From the NCBI RefSeq assembly GCF_000447205.1, contig NZ_AUWY01000096.1, positions 1 through 38,038 of the forward strand: a stretch of 38,038 nt of DNA. The letters run 5' to 3'. Under the pieces are notes generated by a model. The model was not told where the DNA came from, did not search any database, and was given only the letters and a program-made list of their open reading frames with translations. This DNA is from Sphingobium ummariense RL-3. Its GTDB lineage: Bacteria; Pseudomonadota; Alphaproteobacteria; Sphingomonadales; Sphingomonadaceae. A program made the translations under genes and the position numbers. Each line of letters begins with the position of its first letter. Within the stretch, counting starts at the first letter, position 1. Positions 7,892 to 15,183 of this stretch are shown here, piece by piece.

Positions 7892-8839
7892 CTAGGCGGG
7901 GATATAGTGCAACAGGCCGCTCAAGCCGAATTCGAACGGCGGGGGAATCGGTTCGCTGTGAAGGCCAAACCTCAGGCTCTCCCATGGCTTGATGACGGAT
8001 ATGGACTTGGCCATGAACCCGTCCGTGATGGGGACGAACTGGACGGCGCCCACGGAAGGGACACCCCTGTATCGGCACAATATATCCCGACTCTCCCTCG
8101 GCCCCTCGAACCTTACCATGGCATTCGTCCTGCCGGACAGCATCCAGAAACCTAAACAGAATATCGGCTTATCGAACACGACCTTGCCGCCCAAGGGGAT
8201 GATCGAAAAATCTTCCGACACCAGGCTGTTGGAAAAACTCACGGCCTCGAGGCCGAACTCGTCTATCTTCCTGAGAGCATAGGATCCCACGATGCAGGGC
8301 CTGGCCGTCCTTCTCGGACGAAAATTGGAGCCCCGGATAAAGTCCGAAAGATGCGCGCCCACGCGGGCGGCAACAGGCGTCGTCGGATGATATTTGTCCC
8401 GGTAGACCTCGGCTCCCATTTCCCGGGAAGACTGGAGCATGACGTCTGTCGCGTCGAAATAATGCGCCCCCGCCAACTCGCAGATGTGCTTCTGGCGTGA
8501 TGCTATGGGGGAATTCGATCGCCACTTGTCCTGTGGAGGAATCCGGAGGACGAATACCGGTGCAATACTGTTCAGGCTGACGATGAAATCGTGATACAGT
8601 TTATCGAACGTCCAAGCGCTTCCGACCGAGCTTGGATAAGATTCATCGTTCGGCGATGTTTCCACGACGATCGCTCGATAGTCATTGCTCTTTACGCGCC
8701 CAGACACGTCCATGAACTGAAGGAAAGGCGCACCGCCCAAGGCGATGCGCGTGACGGACATTCCGACGGATGACGTGAAACTGTCGAACCACCCTCCCTT
8801 CACGATGGTATTGGAAGTTCCTATTACAAGGATTTCCAT
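7892..8839 (-). CDS. SGNH/GDSL-like hydrolase or esterase domain protein
   Basis: A 315-residue protein. It begins MEILVIGTSN, where Ser9 and Asn10 fit block I of SGNH hydrolases (GxS in place of GDS). ETSPNDES (60-67) fits the block III Asn, and YRDKYHPTT (146-154) gives the block V Asp148-x-x-His151 dyad. Such enzymes remove or transfer acyl groups, often on polysaccharides. Residues from about 180 on form a second, beta-rich part that I do not recognise. There is no obvious signal peptide. A good site, AGGAATGATCC, precedes the ATG. It sits between two sulfotransferase-like genes on the same strand and may work with them on the same glycan. Substrate is unknown. Confidence 0.6.
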   Translation of the reverse strand: MEILVIGTSNTIVKGGWFDSFTSSVGMSVTRIALGGAPFLQFMDVSGRVKSNDYRAIVVETSPNDESYPSSVGSAWTFDKLYHDFIVSLNSIAPVFVLRIPPQDKWRSNSPIASRQKHICELAGAHYFDATDVMLQSSREMGAEVYRDKYHPTTPVAARVGAHLSDFIRGSNFRPRRTARPCIVGSYALRKIDEFGLEAVSFSNSLVSEDFSIIPLGGKVVFDKPIFCLGFWMLSGRTNAMVRFEGPRESRDILCRYRGVPSVGAVQFVPITDGFMAKSISVIKPWESLRFGLHSEPIPPPFEFGLSGLLHYIPA

Positions 8840-8906
8840 GGATCATTCCTGTCAGAAGGGGAGCGGAGCAGATCGCGCTTCGCTGATCGTAGCGTCTATC
8901 CTGATC

Positions 8907-9605
8907 CTAGGCCTTCTCCGGCTGCGGGCGCTCCAGGGCTGCGGCGTACACGGCATGATCATGTTCGAGATAGGCTTCCAGCACCGGCGGCAGCTTATCC
9001 CAGAGGGGAATTTTGCTCTTCGCGTGATTGCGATCTTCGGGCGGCACTCCAGCCTGGCCAAGATCGGCGAACAGGCTCGTCACATCTTGATTGAAATTGC
9101 CCTGAAAGAGGATCCTATAGAACCGGTTGAGTCCTGCTATGGTGTTCTGACGGTCCTCGTACGACACCCGGCCCCTAATGGGAGACGGCGAGAGGTAACG
9201 GACCTCCAGATTATCGAACCTGTCCCGAAACTCATCGCCGAAGATGAGATCCTCATCGGCCACGAAATAGCCATCGGCATCTACGAGGCGCTCGATGATT
9301 GGGCCAATCGACGCATAATCGGGCCACTTCCTGCGCGCGAAGAGGTGGCGAAACGCCGATTTGAAGCGGGATTCGGGTTCGCGAAGAACCGTGATAAAAC
9401 GGGCGTTTGGGAATTTGGGCAGAGCACTTGCCAGAGTAGTGTGCGACGCAGCCAGGCGAACCCCAGTATCACGCTTCAGCCGATCGGGATCGTGGCGGCA
9501 GAAAGCGGCGCCATATGCCTTCTCGAAAGTATGATTTAAGCTTGATCCAGCGGTTTTCGGAATGTGCACATGGAACAATTCAATATTGGGATAGGCGTTC
9601 GTCAC
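8907..9605 (-). CDS. Sulfotransferase family protein (HIPKTAGSS type)
   Basis: A 232-residue protein whose N-terminal FHVHIPKTAGSSLNHTF (residues 11-27) is the 5'-phosphosulfate loop of carbohydrate or heparan-type sulfotransferases, followed by ARFITVLREPESRFKSAF, the 3'-phosphate-binding motif (R..S). These motifs support transfer of sulfate from PAPS to a glycan hydroxyl; the acceptor is unknown. I place the start at GTG 9605: an AAGGGGGAG site lies at 9615-9623, nine bases upstream, and the start avoids overlap with the upstream fixJ stop. The longer ATG start at 9668 would overlap fixJ by 26 bases. It is 37 bases downstream of fixJ but probably unrelated in function. Confidence 0.8.
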   Translation of the reverse strand: MTNAYPNIELFHVHIPKTAGSSLNHTFEKAYGAAFCRHDPDRLKRDTGVRLAASHTTLASALPKFPNARFITVLREPESRFKSAFRHLFARRKWPDYASIGPIIERLVDADGYFVADEDLIFGDEFRDRFDNLEVRYLSPSPIRGRVSYEDRQNTIAGLNRFYRILFQGNFNQDVTSLFADLGQAGVPPEDRNHAKSKIPLWDKLPPVLEAYLEHDHAVYAAALERPQPEKA

Positions 9606-9642
9606 AGAAACTGGCTCCCCCTTCGCACTATAGGATATGCTG

Positions 9643-10254
9643 CTATCCCACCCCCGCATGGAAGGCAATCCGCAGCGCTTCGGCCAGGCTGCGGACGTCC
9701 AGTTTCTGCATCACATTGGCGCGGTGGATCTCCACCGTCCGCGGACTGATCCCCAGGTCATAGGCGATGGTCTTGTTGGGCAGTCCCTGCACCAGCCCGT
9801 CCAGCACCTCGCGTTCCCGTTCCGTCAGCACGTTGAGCCGCGCCCGCGCCTCCTCCGCGCGCGCCATGGCGCCGCGCTCGGCCAGCGACAGCGTCTTGGC
9901 GGCATCGATACAGGCCAGCAGCGCTGCTTTTTCGAAGGGCTTTTCGATGAAGTCGCTGGCGCCGGACTTCATCGCCGCGACGGCCATGTCGACATCGCCA
10001 TGGCCGGTCATGATCACGACCGGCAGGGTGACACCCCGCGCGCGCAGTTCCCGCTGCACCTCCAGCCCGTCAATGTCGGGCATGCGCACATCGAGCAGCA
10101 CACAGCCGCGCGGCAGCGCGCCCGCCTCCTTCAGGAACTCCAGCCCGCCCGCGAACAACCGCACGGCATAGCCGCTGGTCTTGAGCATGAAGGACAGCGA
10201 ACGGCGGATCGCCTCGTCATCGTCCACGACATAGATGGTGTAGGGTTCGCTCAT
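9643..10254 (-). CDS. fixJ: Two-component response regulator FixJ
   Basis: A 203-residue regulator. Its receiver domain (5-120) has the acidic pocket DDD at 11-13, phospho-acceptor Asp55 (LLDVRMPD), Thr83 (MTGHG) and Lys105 (IEKPF). Its LuxR/FixJ-type DNA-binding domain (about 140-200) carries LTEREREVLDGLVQG, NKTIAYDLGISPRTVEIHRANVMQKL. Phosphorylated FixJ activates promoters such as fixK under low oxygen. It follows fixL by 15 bases on the same strand, so it is co-transcribed with its kinase. No fixK gene is in the window, but two FixK2-type boxes lie at 15113-15148. Confidence 0.92.
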   Translation of the reverse strand: MSEPYTIYVVDDDEAIRRSLSFMLKTSGYAVRLFAGGLEFLKEAGALPRGCVLLDVRMPDIDGLEVQRELRARGVTLPVVIMTGHGDVDMAVAAMKSGASDFIEKPFEKAALLACIDAAKTLSLAERGAMARAEEARARLNVLTEREREVLDGLVQGLPNKTIAYDLGISPRTVEIHRANVMQKLDVRSLAEALRIAFHAGVG

Positions 10255-10269
10255 ACCGGTCTTCCGTTG

Positions 10270-11415
10270 CTAGTCCACGGCGTCCAGGGTGAAGTGGAAG
10301 GCGGTGCCGCCCCATTGCGAGGGCGTGGCCCAGATGCGGCCGCCATGCCCCTCCACGATGGTCTGGCTGATCGAGAGGCCGAGGCCCATGCCCTGCGCCT
10401 TGGTGGTGGTGAAGGGGGTGAAGAGCGTGCGCGACATTTCCGGGTCCAGCCCCGGCCCGCTGTCGGCGACGACCACTTCCACCCGGCCGTCTTCGGCCGG
10501 CGCGGCGGTCAGGCGCAGGATGCGCGCTGGGCGGTTCTGCATCGCCTCCACCGCATTCTTGACCAGGTTCACGATCACCTGCTGCAGCTGCACCCGGTTG
10601 ACCAGCACCTTGTCCGCCCGGCGATCGACGCTGATGTCCATGTCGATGCCCCGGCTGTCCACGCCGATGAAGGCCAGCGCCACGCTTTCGGCCAGCGCGG
10701 CGCGCAACGCCTCGGGCTGGCGCAGCGTCTCGCCCTGGCGGATGAACTCCCGCAGAGAGCGGATGATCTCGCCCGCCCGCAGCGCCTGGTTCGCGCTTTC
10801 GTCCATGGCTTCGCGCAGCATGTCCCGGTCGACCGGCCCCTCGGCGTCCAGAAGGTCACGTCCCGCCTCCATATAGTTGGCGATCGCGGTCAGCGGCTGG
10901 TTCAGCTCGTGCGCCAGGGCGGAGGCCAGCGTGCCCATCGCCGTCACGCGACTGGCATGGGCCAGTTCCGACTGGAGGTCGGCGACGCGCCGCTCGGCCT
11001 GCTGCCGTTCCGTGAGGTCGCGGATGAAGCCGGTGAACAACCGCCGTGTCCCATCCTGCACCTCGCCTACCGACAGTTCGATGGGAAAGGTCGATCCGTC
11101 CCGGCGCCGCGCGCTGGTCAGCCGGCCGATGCCAATGATCCGCCGCTCGCCGGTGGTCAGATAATGGCTGATATAGCCGTCATGCCGCTCCCGGTCGGGG
11201 GACGGCATCAGCATCGAGATATTCTCGCCCAGCACGTCGCTTTCGGCATATTGGAACATGCGCTGCGCCGCCGCACCGAAGGACACGATGTGCCCCGCCA
11301 TGTCGATGACGATCAGCGCATCAGGCACCGTCGCCAGGATCGATCCCAGCAACGCCTGCTCCAGGCTGTGCGCGCGTGCGCTCAGTCCTTCCGTCTCGTC
11401 GTCCGCCACCGCCAT
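10270..11415 (-). CDS. fixL: Oxygen-sensing PAS histidine kinase FixL
   Basis: A 381-residue soluble kinase: one PAS domain (about 20-135), a dimerisation helix with phospho-acceptor His169 ([10 protein letters not shown]), and a HATPase domain with [15 protein letters not shown] and GMGLGLSI. In the PAS domain, [13 protein letters not shown] puts His78 where the proximal heme ligand sits in FixL, and RRIIGIGR puts Arg98 at the distal heme-pocket arginine, so heme-based O2 sensing is likely. There are no membrane segments, unlike Sinorhizobium FixL but like the Bradyrhizobium type. It lies between a universal stress protein gene and fixJ in one leftward unit. The kinase should be active when oxygen is low and phosphorylate FixJ. 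Confidence 0.92.
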   Translation of the reverse strand: MAVADDETEGLSARAHSLEQALLGSILATVPDALIVIDMAGHIVSFGAAAQRMFQYAESDVLGENISMLMPSPDRERHDGYISHYLTTGERRIIGIGRLTSARRRDGSTFPIELSVGEVQDGTRRLFTGFIRDLTERQQAERRVADLQSELAHASRVTAMGTLASALAHELNQPLTAIANYMEAGRDLLDAEGPVDRDMLREAMDESANQALRAGEIIRSLREFIRQGETLRQPEALRAALAESVALAFIGVDSRGIDMDISVDRRADKVLVNRVQLQQVIVNLVKNAVEAMQNRPARILRLTAAPAEDGRVEVVVADSGPGLDPEMSRTLFTPFTTTKAQGMGLGLSISQTIVEGHGGRIWATPSQWGGTAFHFTLDAVD

Positions 11416-11435
11416 GGCACGATCATGCCGCCCTT

Positions 11436-12251
11436 TCAGTGCGCCAGCAAGAGCGGGATCGGCGCGTCGCGCAGCAGCCGGCGGGTGACTCCGCCGAATA
11501 CCGTCTCACGCAACCGGCTGTGGCCATAGGCGCCCATCACGATCCAGTCGACGGCGAGAGCGCCCACGGCGCGCATCAGCGCCTCGTCGACAGCTTCCCC
11601 CTGCCGCGGCCAGCTGCGCAGCTCGGCCTCGACGCCATGGCGGGAAAGATATTCCAGCGCGTCGGTGGCCGGGAAGACATCCTTTCCGCCCTCCTCGACG
11701 GTCACGACCAGCACCGCCTCCGCCAGCCTGAGCAGCGGCACGGCGGAGCGGAGCGCGGCCGCCGCTTCCTGCGATCCGTCCCAGGCGACCAACGCCCGAC
11801 CGGTGACGGCGAAGCGGGTCGCCGCCTGCGGCACGCCCAGCACGGGCACGCGGCCGCCCAGCGCCAGATCCGGCACAATCGCAAGCGGGTCGCGCATACT
11901 GCGGCGCGGTCCCCGCGGCAGGGTCGCGACGATCAGATCGGACAGCCGTGCGGCGGACAGGATTCCGCGCACGGCCTCGCCCTCGCACTGCATCCAGTCC
12001 CACTGCACGCCTTCCCGCGCCATCCGTGCCTCGACCTCTGCCTGGGCCTTGCAATCGATCTCCTTCAATTCGGCCATGATCGTCGGCGCGAAGCCCGCGC
12101 CGCCATAGAGATCGGCCGCCACCAGATCCGGCAGCATCGTCACCTGGACGCAGCGAATATGGGCGGCGGTTGCCCGCGCGAGGTCGAAGGCGGCCTGCAG
12201 CCGGCTTTCCTGACCCAGATCGTCATGGATATGAAGCAGTATCGATTTCAT
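11436..12251 (-). CDS. Tandem universal stress protein (UspA family)
   Basis: A 271-residue protein with two Usp domains. The first (1-135) starts [11 protein letters not shown]. The second (about 150-271) has [12 protein letters not shown] and ends with [16 protein letters not shown], close to the ATP-binding pattern G-2x-G-9x-G, then PIPLLLAH. Double-domain Usps are common in low-oxygen regulons of proteobacteria and actinobacteria. I chose ATG 12251 because the Usp fold begins there and AGAAAGG lies upstream; the longer open frame to 12422 runs through the divergent promoter region. It is the first gene of a probable usp-fixL-fixJ unit, 20 bases before fixL. Confidence 0.85.
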   Translation of the reverse strand: MKSILLHIHDDLGQESRLQAAFDLARATAAHIRCVQVTMLPDLVAADLYGGAGFAPTIMAELKEIDCKAQAEVEARMAREGVQWDWMQCEGEAVRGILSAARLSDLIVATLPRGPRRSMRDPLAIVPDLALGGRVPVLGVPQAATRFAVTGRALVAWDGSQEAAAALRSAVPLLRLAEAVLVVTVEEGGKDVFPATDALEYLSRHGVEAELRSWPRQGEAVDEALMRAVGALAVDWIVMGAYGHSRLRETVFGGVTRRLLRDAPIPLLLAH

Positions 12252-12318
12252 GGCCCGGGCCTTTCTGAGCGGTGCTTCCGATAGCTTTTCACTAGGCCGG
12301 GGGTCGGGGATCGCACCA

Positions 12319-12352
12319 TCAGGGATAGTCCTTATTTCTTCGGACGCCCTGA
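12319..12352. promoter_or_regulatory. Hairpin/inverted repeat in the usp - small ORF divergent region
   Basis: TCAGGG-ata-GTCC, a ten-base loop, then GGAC-g-CCCTGA: two stacked stems of six and four pairs. It lies in the 118-bp region between two divergent starts and may be an operator or a 5' leader hairpin for either gene. No FixK-type box was found here. Confidence 0.4.
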
Positions 12353-12369
12353 AATCGGAAAGAGAGGCC

Positions 12370-12732
12370 ATGACATGGACGACGATACGCCTGGAACTGG
12401 CTCGCACGGAGGATTTCCCCAATGGCTCGGCGGCGCGCAGCTACGTGCTCCGACTGCCGCTACAACGTGACGGGCTAATCAATGAGCAGGAATATCGGAG
12501 CCATCCGGAGCTGGCGACCGCCCGCCGCTTCTGGCCGAACGAGCCAGATCGGCACGGTTACCTGCTCCGGACCCCGGAGGGGTGGGTGCTATCCTACGCG
12601 CCGGGGGAGGAGGATGACGAAAGGATATTCCGGCTGGACGCGCACGCCATCCGTCCGGGCAGCTACCTGACGCTGACGGAGCCCGATGGCGCCCAGCTTC
12701 CCTTCCTGGTCAAGGGCCTCGCGCCCGCCTGA
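12370..12732 (+). CDS. Uncharacterised 120-aa protein next to a GNAT gene
   Basis: I do not recognise a named family. The protein is charged, with an LELARTEDFPNGSAARSYVLRLPL opening that reads like a small beta-rich domain, and a C-terminal YLTLTEPDGAQLPFLVKGL. There is no signal peptide or membrane segment. AGAGAGG sits four bases from ATG 12370, and the reading frame has normal high-GC codon use, so I take it as real. It is 16 bases from the following acetyltransferase gene and divergent from the usp-fixLJ unit, so it may belong to the same low-oxygen or stress group (inference). Confidence 0.65.
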   Translation: MTWTTIRLELARTEDFPNGSAARSYVLRLPLQRDGLINEQEYRSHPELATARRFWPNEPDRHGYLLRTPEGWVLSYAPGEEDDERIFRLDAHAIRPGSYLTLTEPDGAQLPFLVKGLAPA

Positions 12733-12748
12733 ACGAAAGGACTTGTCC

Positions 12749-13246
12749 ATGATCCAACTCGAAACCCGCGCCGGCTTCCGCCTCGCGGTCCGTCCCGCCA
12801 CGCCCGCCGATGCCCGAGCAGTGGTCGAGTTCTTCGACAGGGTATCGGACGAGGACCGGCGCTTCCGCTTCCTGTCCTCGATCCGGCATCTGACGGCGGC
12901 GCAGGCGAAGGACATCACCGACTTCGACTATCACCGGCGCGAAACCTTCCTCGCCTTCCTGCCCGGCACGGACGAGATCATCGCCGCCGCCACGCTGGCG
13001 GCAGACCGGACCGGCGAGACCGCCGAGGTCGCGATCTCCATCGACGCCGACTATAAGGGGCGCGGCATCGGCTGGACACTGCTCGATCATGCGGCCGCCG
13101 AGGCCCGGCACTGGGGGATCCGCCGACTTCGTTCGATCGAAAGCCGGGAGAACCATGCCGCGATCTCGCTGGAGCGGGAGAAGGGCTTCTCCGCGCGCGC
13201 CGTGGAGGGCGACGCGACGCTGGTGATGCTGGAGCGCTGTTTCTGA
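12749..13246 (+). CDS. GNAT family N-acetyltransferase
   Basis: A 165-residue single-domain GNAT protein. FRLAVRPATPADARAVVEFFDRVS is the usual N-terminal strand and helix. VAISIDADYKGRGIGWTLLDHAAAEA holds motif A (R/K-x-G-x-G) that binds acetyl-CoA, followed by the late strand and helix around ESRENHAAISLEREKGF. The substrate is unknown; similar stand-alone domains are fused to acyl-CoA synthetase-like protein acetyltransferases, so protein lysine acetylation is possible but not shown. GAAAGGA precedes ATG 12749. It follows the 120-aa gene by 16 bases, a likely two-gene unit, and faces the convergent dehydrogenase gene. Confidence 0.85.
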   Translation: MIQLETRAGFRLAVRPATPADARAVVEFFDRVSDEDRRFRFLSSIRHLTAAQAKDITDFDYHRRETFLAFLPGTDEIIAAATLAADRTGETAEVAISIDADYKGRGIGWTLLDHAAAEARHWGIRRLRSIESRENHAAISLEREKGFSARAVEGDATLVMLERCF

Positions 13247-13270
13247 ACGGGGCGCCGGCCGGGAGGGGCG

Positions 13271-14278
13271 CTACCGCACCATCGCCGGATCTACGCTGTT
13301 CGCAAGCGGCCTCCCCGCCTCGAAACCAGCGATGTTCCCCAGCGTCGTTTCAGCGATGCCCTCCAGCGCCTCCTGCGTCAGGAAGGCCTGGTGCCCGGTA
13401 ACGAGGACGTTGGGGAAGGTCAGCAGGCGCTGGAAATCATCGTCCTCGATGATCTCGTCCGACAGGTCCTCGAAGAACAGGTCGGCCTCCTGCTCATAGA
13501 CGTCGAGCGCGACGCCGCCGATTCTGCGGGCCTTGAGCCCGGCGATCAGCGCCCGCGTGTCAATCAGCGCACCGCGGCTGGTGTTGACGATCACCAGCCC
13601 CTCGCGCGCCTTCGCGATCGCATCGGCGTCGATGATATGGCGGGTCTGCGGCGTCAGCGGGCAATGCAGCGAGACGATCTCGGCCCGTTCCAGCAGTTCG
13701 GCAGGCGGCACATAGGAAACGCCCATCGCCACCAGTTCCGGATCTTCGACGACGTCGCTCGCCAGCACCTCGCAGCCGAAGCCCAGCCGCAGCGAGCGCG
13801 CCACCAGCGCACCGATCCGCCCGGTACCGATGACGCCCGCTGCGCGGCCGTGCAGGTTACGGCCGATCAGACCATCCAGCGCGAAATTATTCTCCCGCAC
13901 CCGCGCCCAGGCGCGATGCACCTTGCGGTCGAGCGCCAGCAGCAGTGCGATGGTGAACTCCGCGACGGCATGGGGCGAATAGGCCGGCACCCGCACCACG
14001 GCGATGCCCAGCCGCGCCGCCGCCCTGAGATCCACATTGTTGTAGCCCGCGCAGCGCAACGCCACGAGCCGCGTGCCCTGCGCCGCCAGCCGCTCCAGCA
14101 CGGCGGCGTCGACCCGGTCGTTGACGAAGACGCAGACGGCCGGAAAGCCCTGCGCCAGCGGCGCGGTGCTCTCGTCCAGCCGGGGCTCCAGGAAATGAAG
14201 GTCATGCCCGTGCGCGGCATTGGCCCGGTTCAGGAACTGCCGGTCGTAGCCCTTGGTGCCGAAGATCGCGACGCGCAT
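13271..14278 (-). CDS. ldhA: D-2-hydroxyacid (D-lactate) dehydrogenase, LdhA-like
   Basis: A 335-residue NAD-dependent enzyme that most likely reduces pyruvate to D-lactate. It starts MRVAIFGTKGYDRQFL, typical of fermentative LdhA. Visible parts are LRCAGYNNVDL, the Rossmann loop GVIGTGRIGALVARSL with an Asp after the second strand (ASD), the catalytic Arg in NTSRGALID, the Glu in DVYEQEADLFFED (a loop typical of D-LDH) and the His in VTGHQAFLT. A fermentative enzyme fits the neighbouring low-oxygen genes. Whether FixLJ/FixK controls it is unknown; I saw no 14-bp FixK2 box within 110 bases upstream. Related 2-hydroxyacid dehydrogenases cannot be fully excluded. Confidence 0.88.
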   Translation of the reverse strand: MRVAIFGTKGYDRQFLNRANAAHGHDLHFLEPRLDESTAPLAQGFPAVCVFVNDRVDAAVLERLAAQGTRLVALRCAGYNNVDLRAAARLGIAVVRVPAYSPHAVAEFTIALLLALDRKVHRAWARVRENNFALDGLIGRNLHGRAAGVIGTGRIGALVARSLRLGFGCEVLASDVVEDPELVAMGVSYVPPAELLERAEIVSLHCPLTPQTRHIIDADAIAKAREGLVIVNTSRGALIDTRALIAGLKARRIGGVALDVYEQEADLFFEDLSDEIIEDDDFQRLLTFPNVLVTGHQAFLTQEALEGIAETTLGNIAGFEAGRPLANSVDPAMVR

Positions 14279-14354
14279 CCCGGCATTGTGGCACGGCCCG
14301 GCGGCGGGTCAATGGTCCGGTCCGACGGCAGGGCAGAAACATCGGATCGGATGA

Positions 14355-14386
14355 GGCAGGGCGCCGCCAGGCGACGGCGCCCTGCC
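14355..14386 (-). terminator. Strong hairpin just after the ompW-like gene
   Basis: A perfect 12-bp stem (GGCAGGGCGCCG / CGGCGCCCTGCC) with an eight-base loop starts five bases past the ompW stop. It lacks a downstream T-run, so it is either a weak intrinsic terminator or a 3'-end stabiliser. Confidence 0.6.
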
Positions 14387-14390
14387 GGTA

Positions 14391-15053
14391 TCAAAAGCGC
14401 ATGCCGAGCCCTACGCCGAAGACCAGCGGGTCGATCTCCACATGGACCTTCTGCACGCCCGCAGCGGTCGTGCTGAGCCGCGTATTGGTGTCGATGTCGA
14501 TATATTTGACGTCGAAATTCAGAAAGACCTTGTCGGTGAGGTCGATATCCACGCCGGCCTGCGCAGCCCAGCCGAAGCTGTCGGACATGTGCACCTTGGT
14601 CTTGCCGACCGCGCCTTCCAGCGCCTTGGACGCGTCCTCATTGTAGAACAGCGTGTAGTTGATGCCGGCGCCTACATAGGGGCGCACCTTGCCCTCCGGC
14701 ACGAAATGATACTGCGCCGTCAGCGTCGGCGGCAGCACCCAGGTGGAGGCGAGCTTGCCGATGCCGCCGGTCGTGCCGGTGCGGCCGCTCGCGCTGTGCT
14801 TGGTGGTGGCGGCGATCAGTTCGAAGCCGATATGGTCGGTCGCCATATAGGTGAAGTCGATTTCCGGCGTAACGGCATTGTCGATGCCGACCTTTTCGCC
14901 GGGGAAGGCGGGCAGCACGCTGCCGCTCTTCTCATTGGGCGCGACGACGATGCCGCGCAGGCGGATCAGCACGTCGCCCTGCTTCGCCTGCGCCGGGGAT
15001 GCCAGAGCGGCGACAGCGGCGGCGGCGCCCAGCAGGATGGTCTTGATGGTCAT
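14391..15053 (-). CDS. OmpW family outer-membrane protein
   Basis: A 220-residue protein that forms a small eight-strand beta-barrel in the outer membrane. The signal peptide (MTIKTILLGAAAAVAAL...SPAQA|KQ) is clear. Family features are DVLIRLRGIVVAPNE, TPEIDFTYMATDHIGFELIA, WVLPPTLTAQYHF, VRPYVGAGINYTLFY, DSFGWAAQAGVDIDL and the C-terminal phenylalanine in GLGMRF. AAGGAGA precedes ATG 15053. OmpW genes are often under Fnr/FixK-type control; here two FixK2-type boxes lie 60-95 bases upstream, shared with divergent hemN. The natural cargo of OmpW is not settled. Confidence 0.9.
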   Translation of the reverse strand: MTIKTILLGAAAAVAALASPAQAKQGDVLIRLRGIVVAPNEKSGSVLPAFPGEKVGIDNAVTPEIDFTYMATDHIGFELIAATTKHSASGRTGTTGGIGKLASTWVLPPTLTAQYHFVPEGKVRPYVGAGINYTLFYNEDASKALEGAVGKTKVHMSDSFGWAAQAGVDIDLTDKVFLNFDVKYIDIDTNTRLSTTAAGVQKVHVEIDPLVFGVGLGMRF

Positions 15054-15112
15054 GGCGGGGTCTCCTTCCCTGATTGGTGATCCTGTTCTGCGCCTTGCGC
15101 CGCTTCCCGGCA

Positions 15113-15126
15113 TTGATCCCGCGCAA
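15113..15126. promoter_or_regulatory. FixK2/Fnr-type box 1 in the ompW-hemN region
   Basis: TTGATCCCGCGCAA fits the known FixK2 pattern TTG(A/C)-N6-(T/G)CAA. Its centre at 15119.5 would put class II starts near 15161 for hemN and near 15078 for ompW, both just upstream of the start codons. Confidence 0.65.
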
Positions 15127-15134
15127 GCCGCGAT

Positions 15135-15148
15135 TTGACCTGGCGCAA
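15135..15148. promoter_or_regulatory. FixK2/Fnr-type box 2 in the ompW-hemN region
   Basis: TTGACCTGGCGCAA also fits TTG(A/C)-N6-(T/G)CAA. Its centre is 22 bp from that of box 1, two helical turns, so both could be occupied on the same DNA face. Used as a class II site it would place a hemN start at about 15183, directly at the ATG. Confidence 0.6.
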
Positions 15149-15183
15149 TGCGAGCGACGGCCTGGCCTGCGATCACATCCTTC

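Noticed and set aside
9637..11529. Plus-strand open frame of 630 codons
   Set aside because: Antisense shadow of fixJ and fixL, His/Arg/Gln-rich; the opposite strand has all family motifs.
13247..13270. Possible terminator between the GNAT and ldhA-like genes
   Set aside because: Only a 5-bp GCGCC/GGCGC stem with no T-tract is visible, too weak to call.
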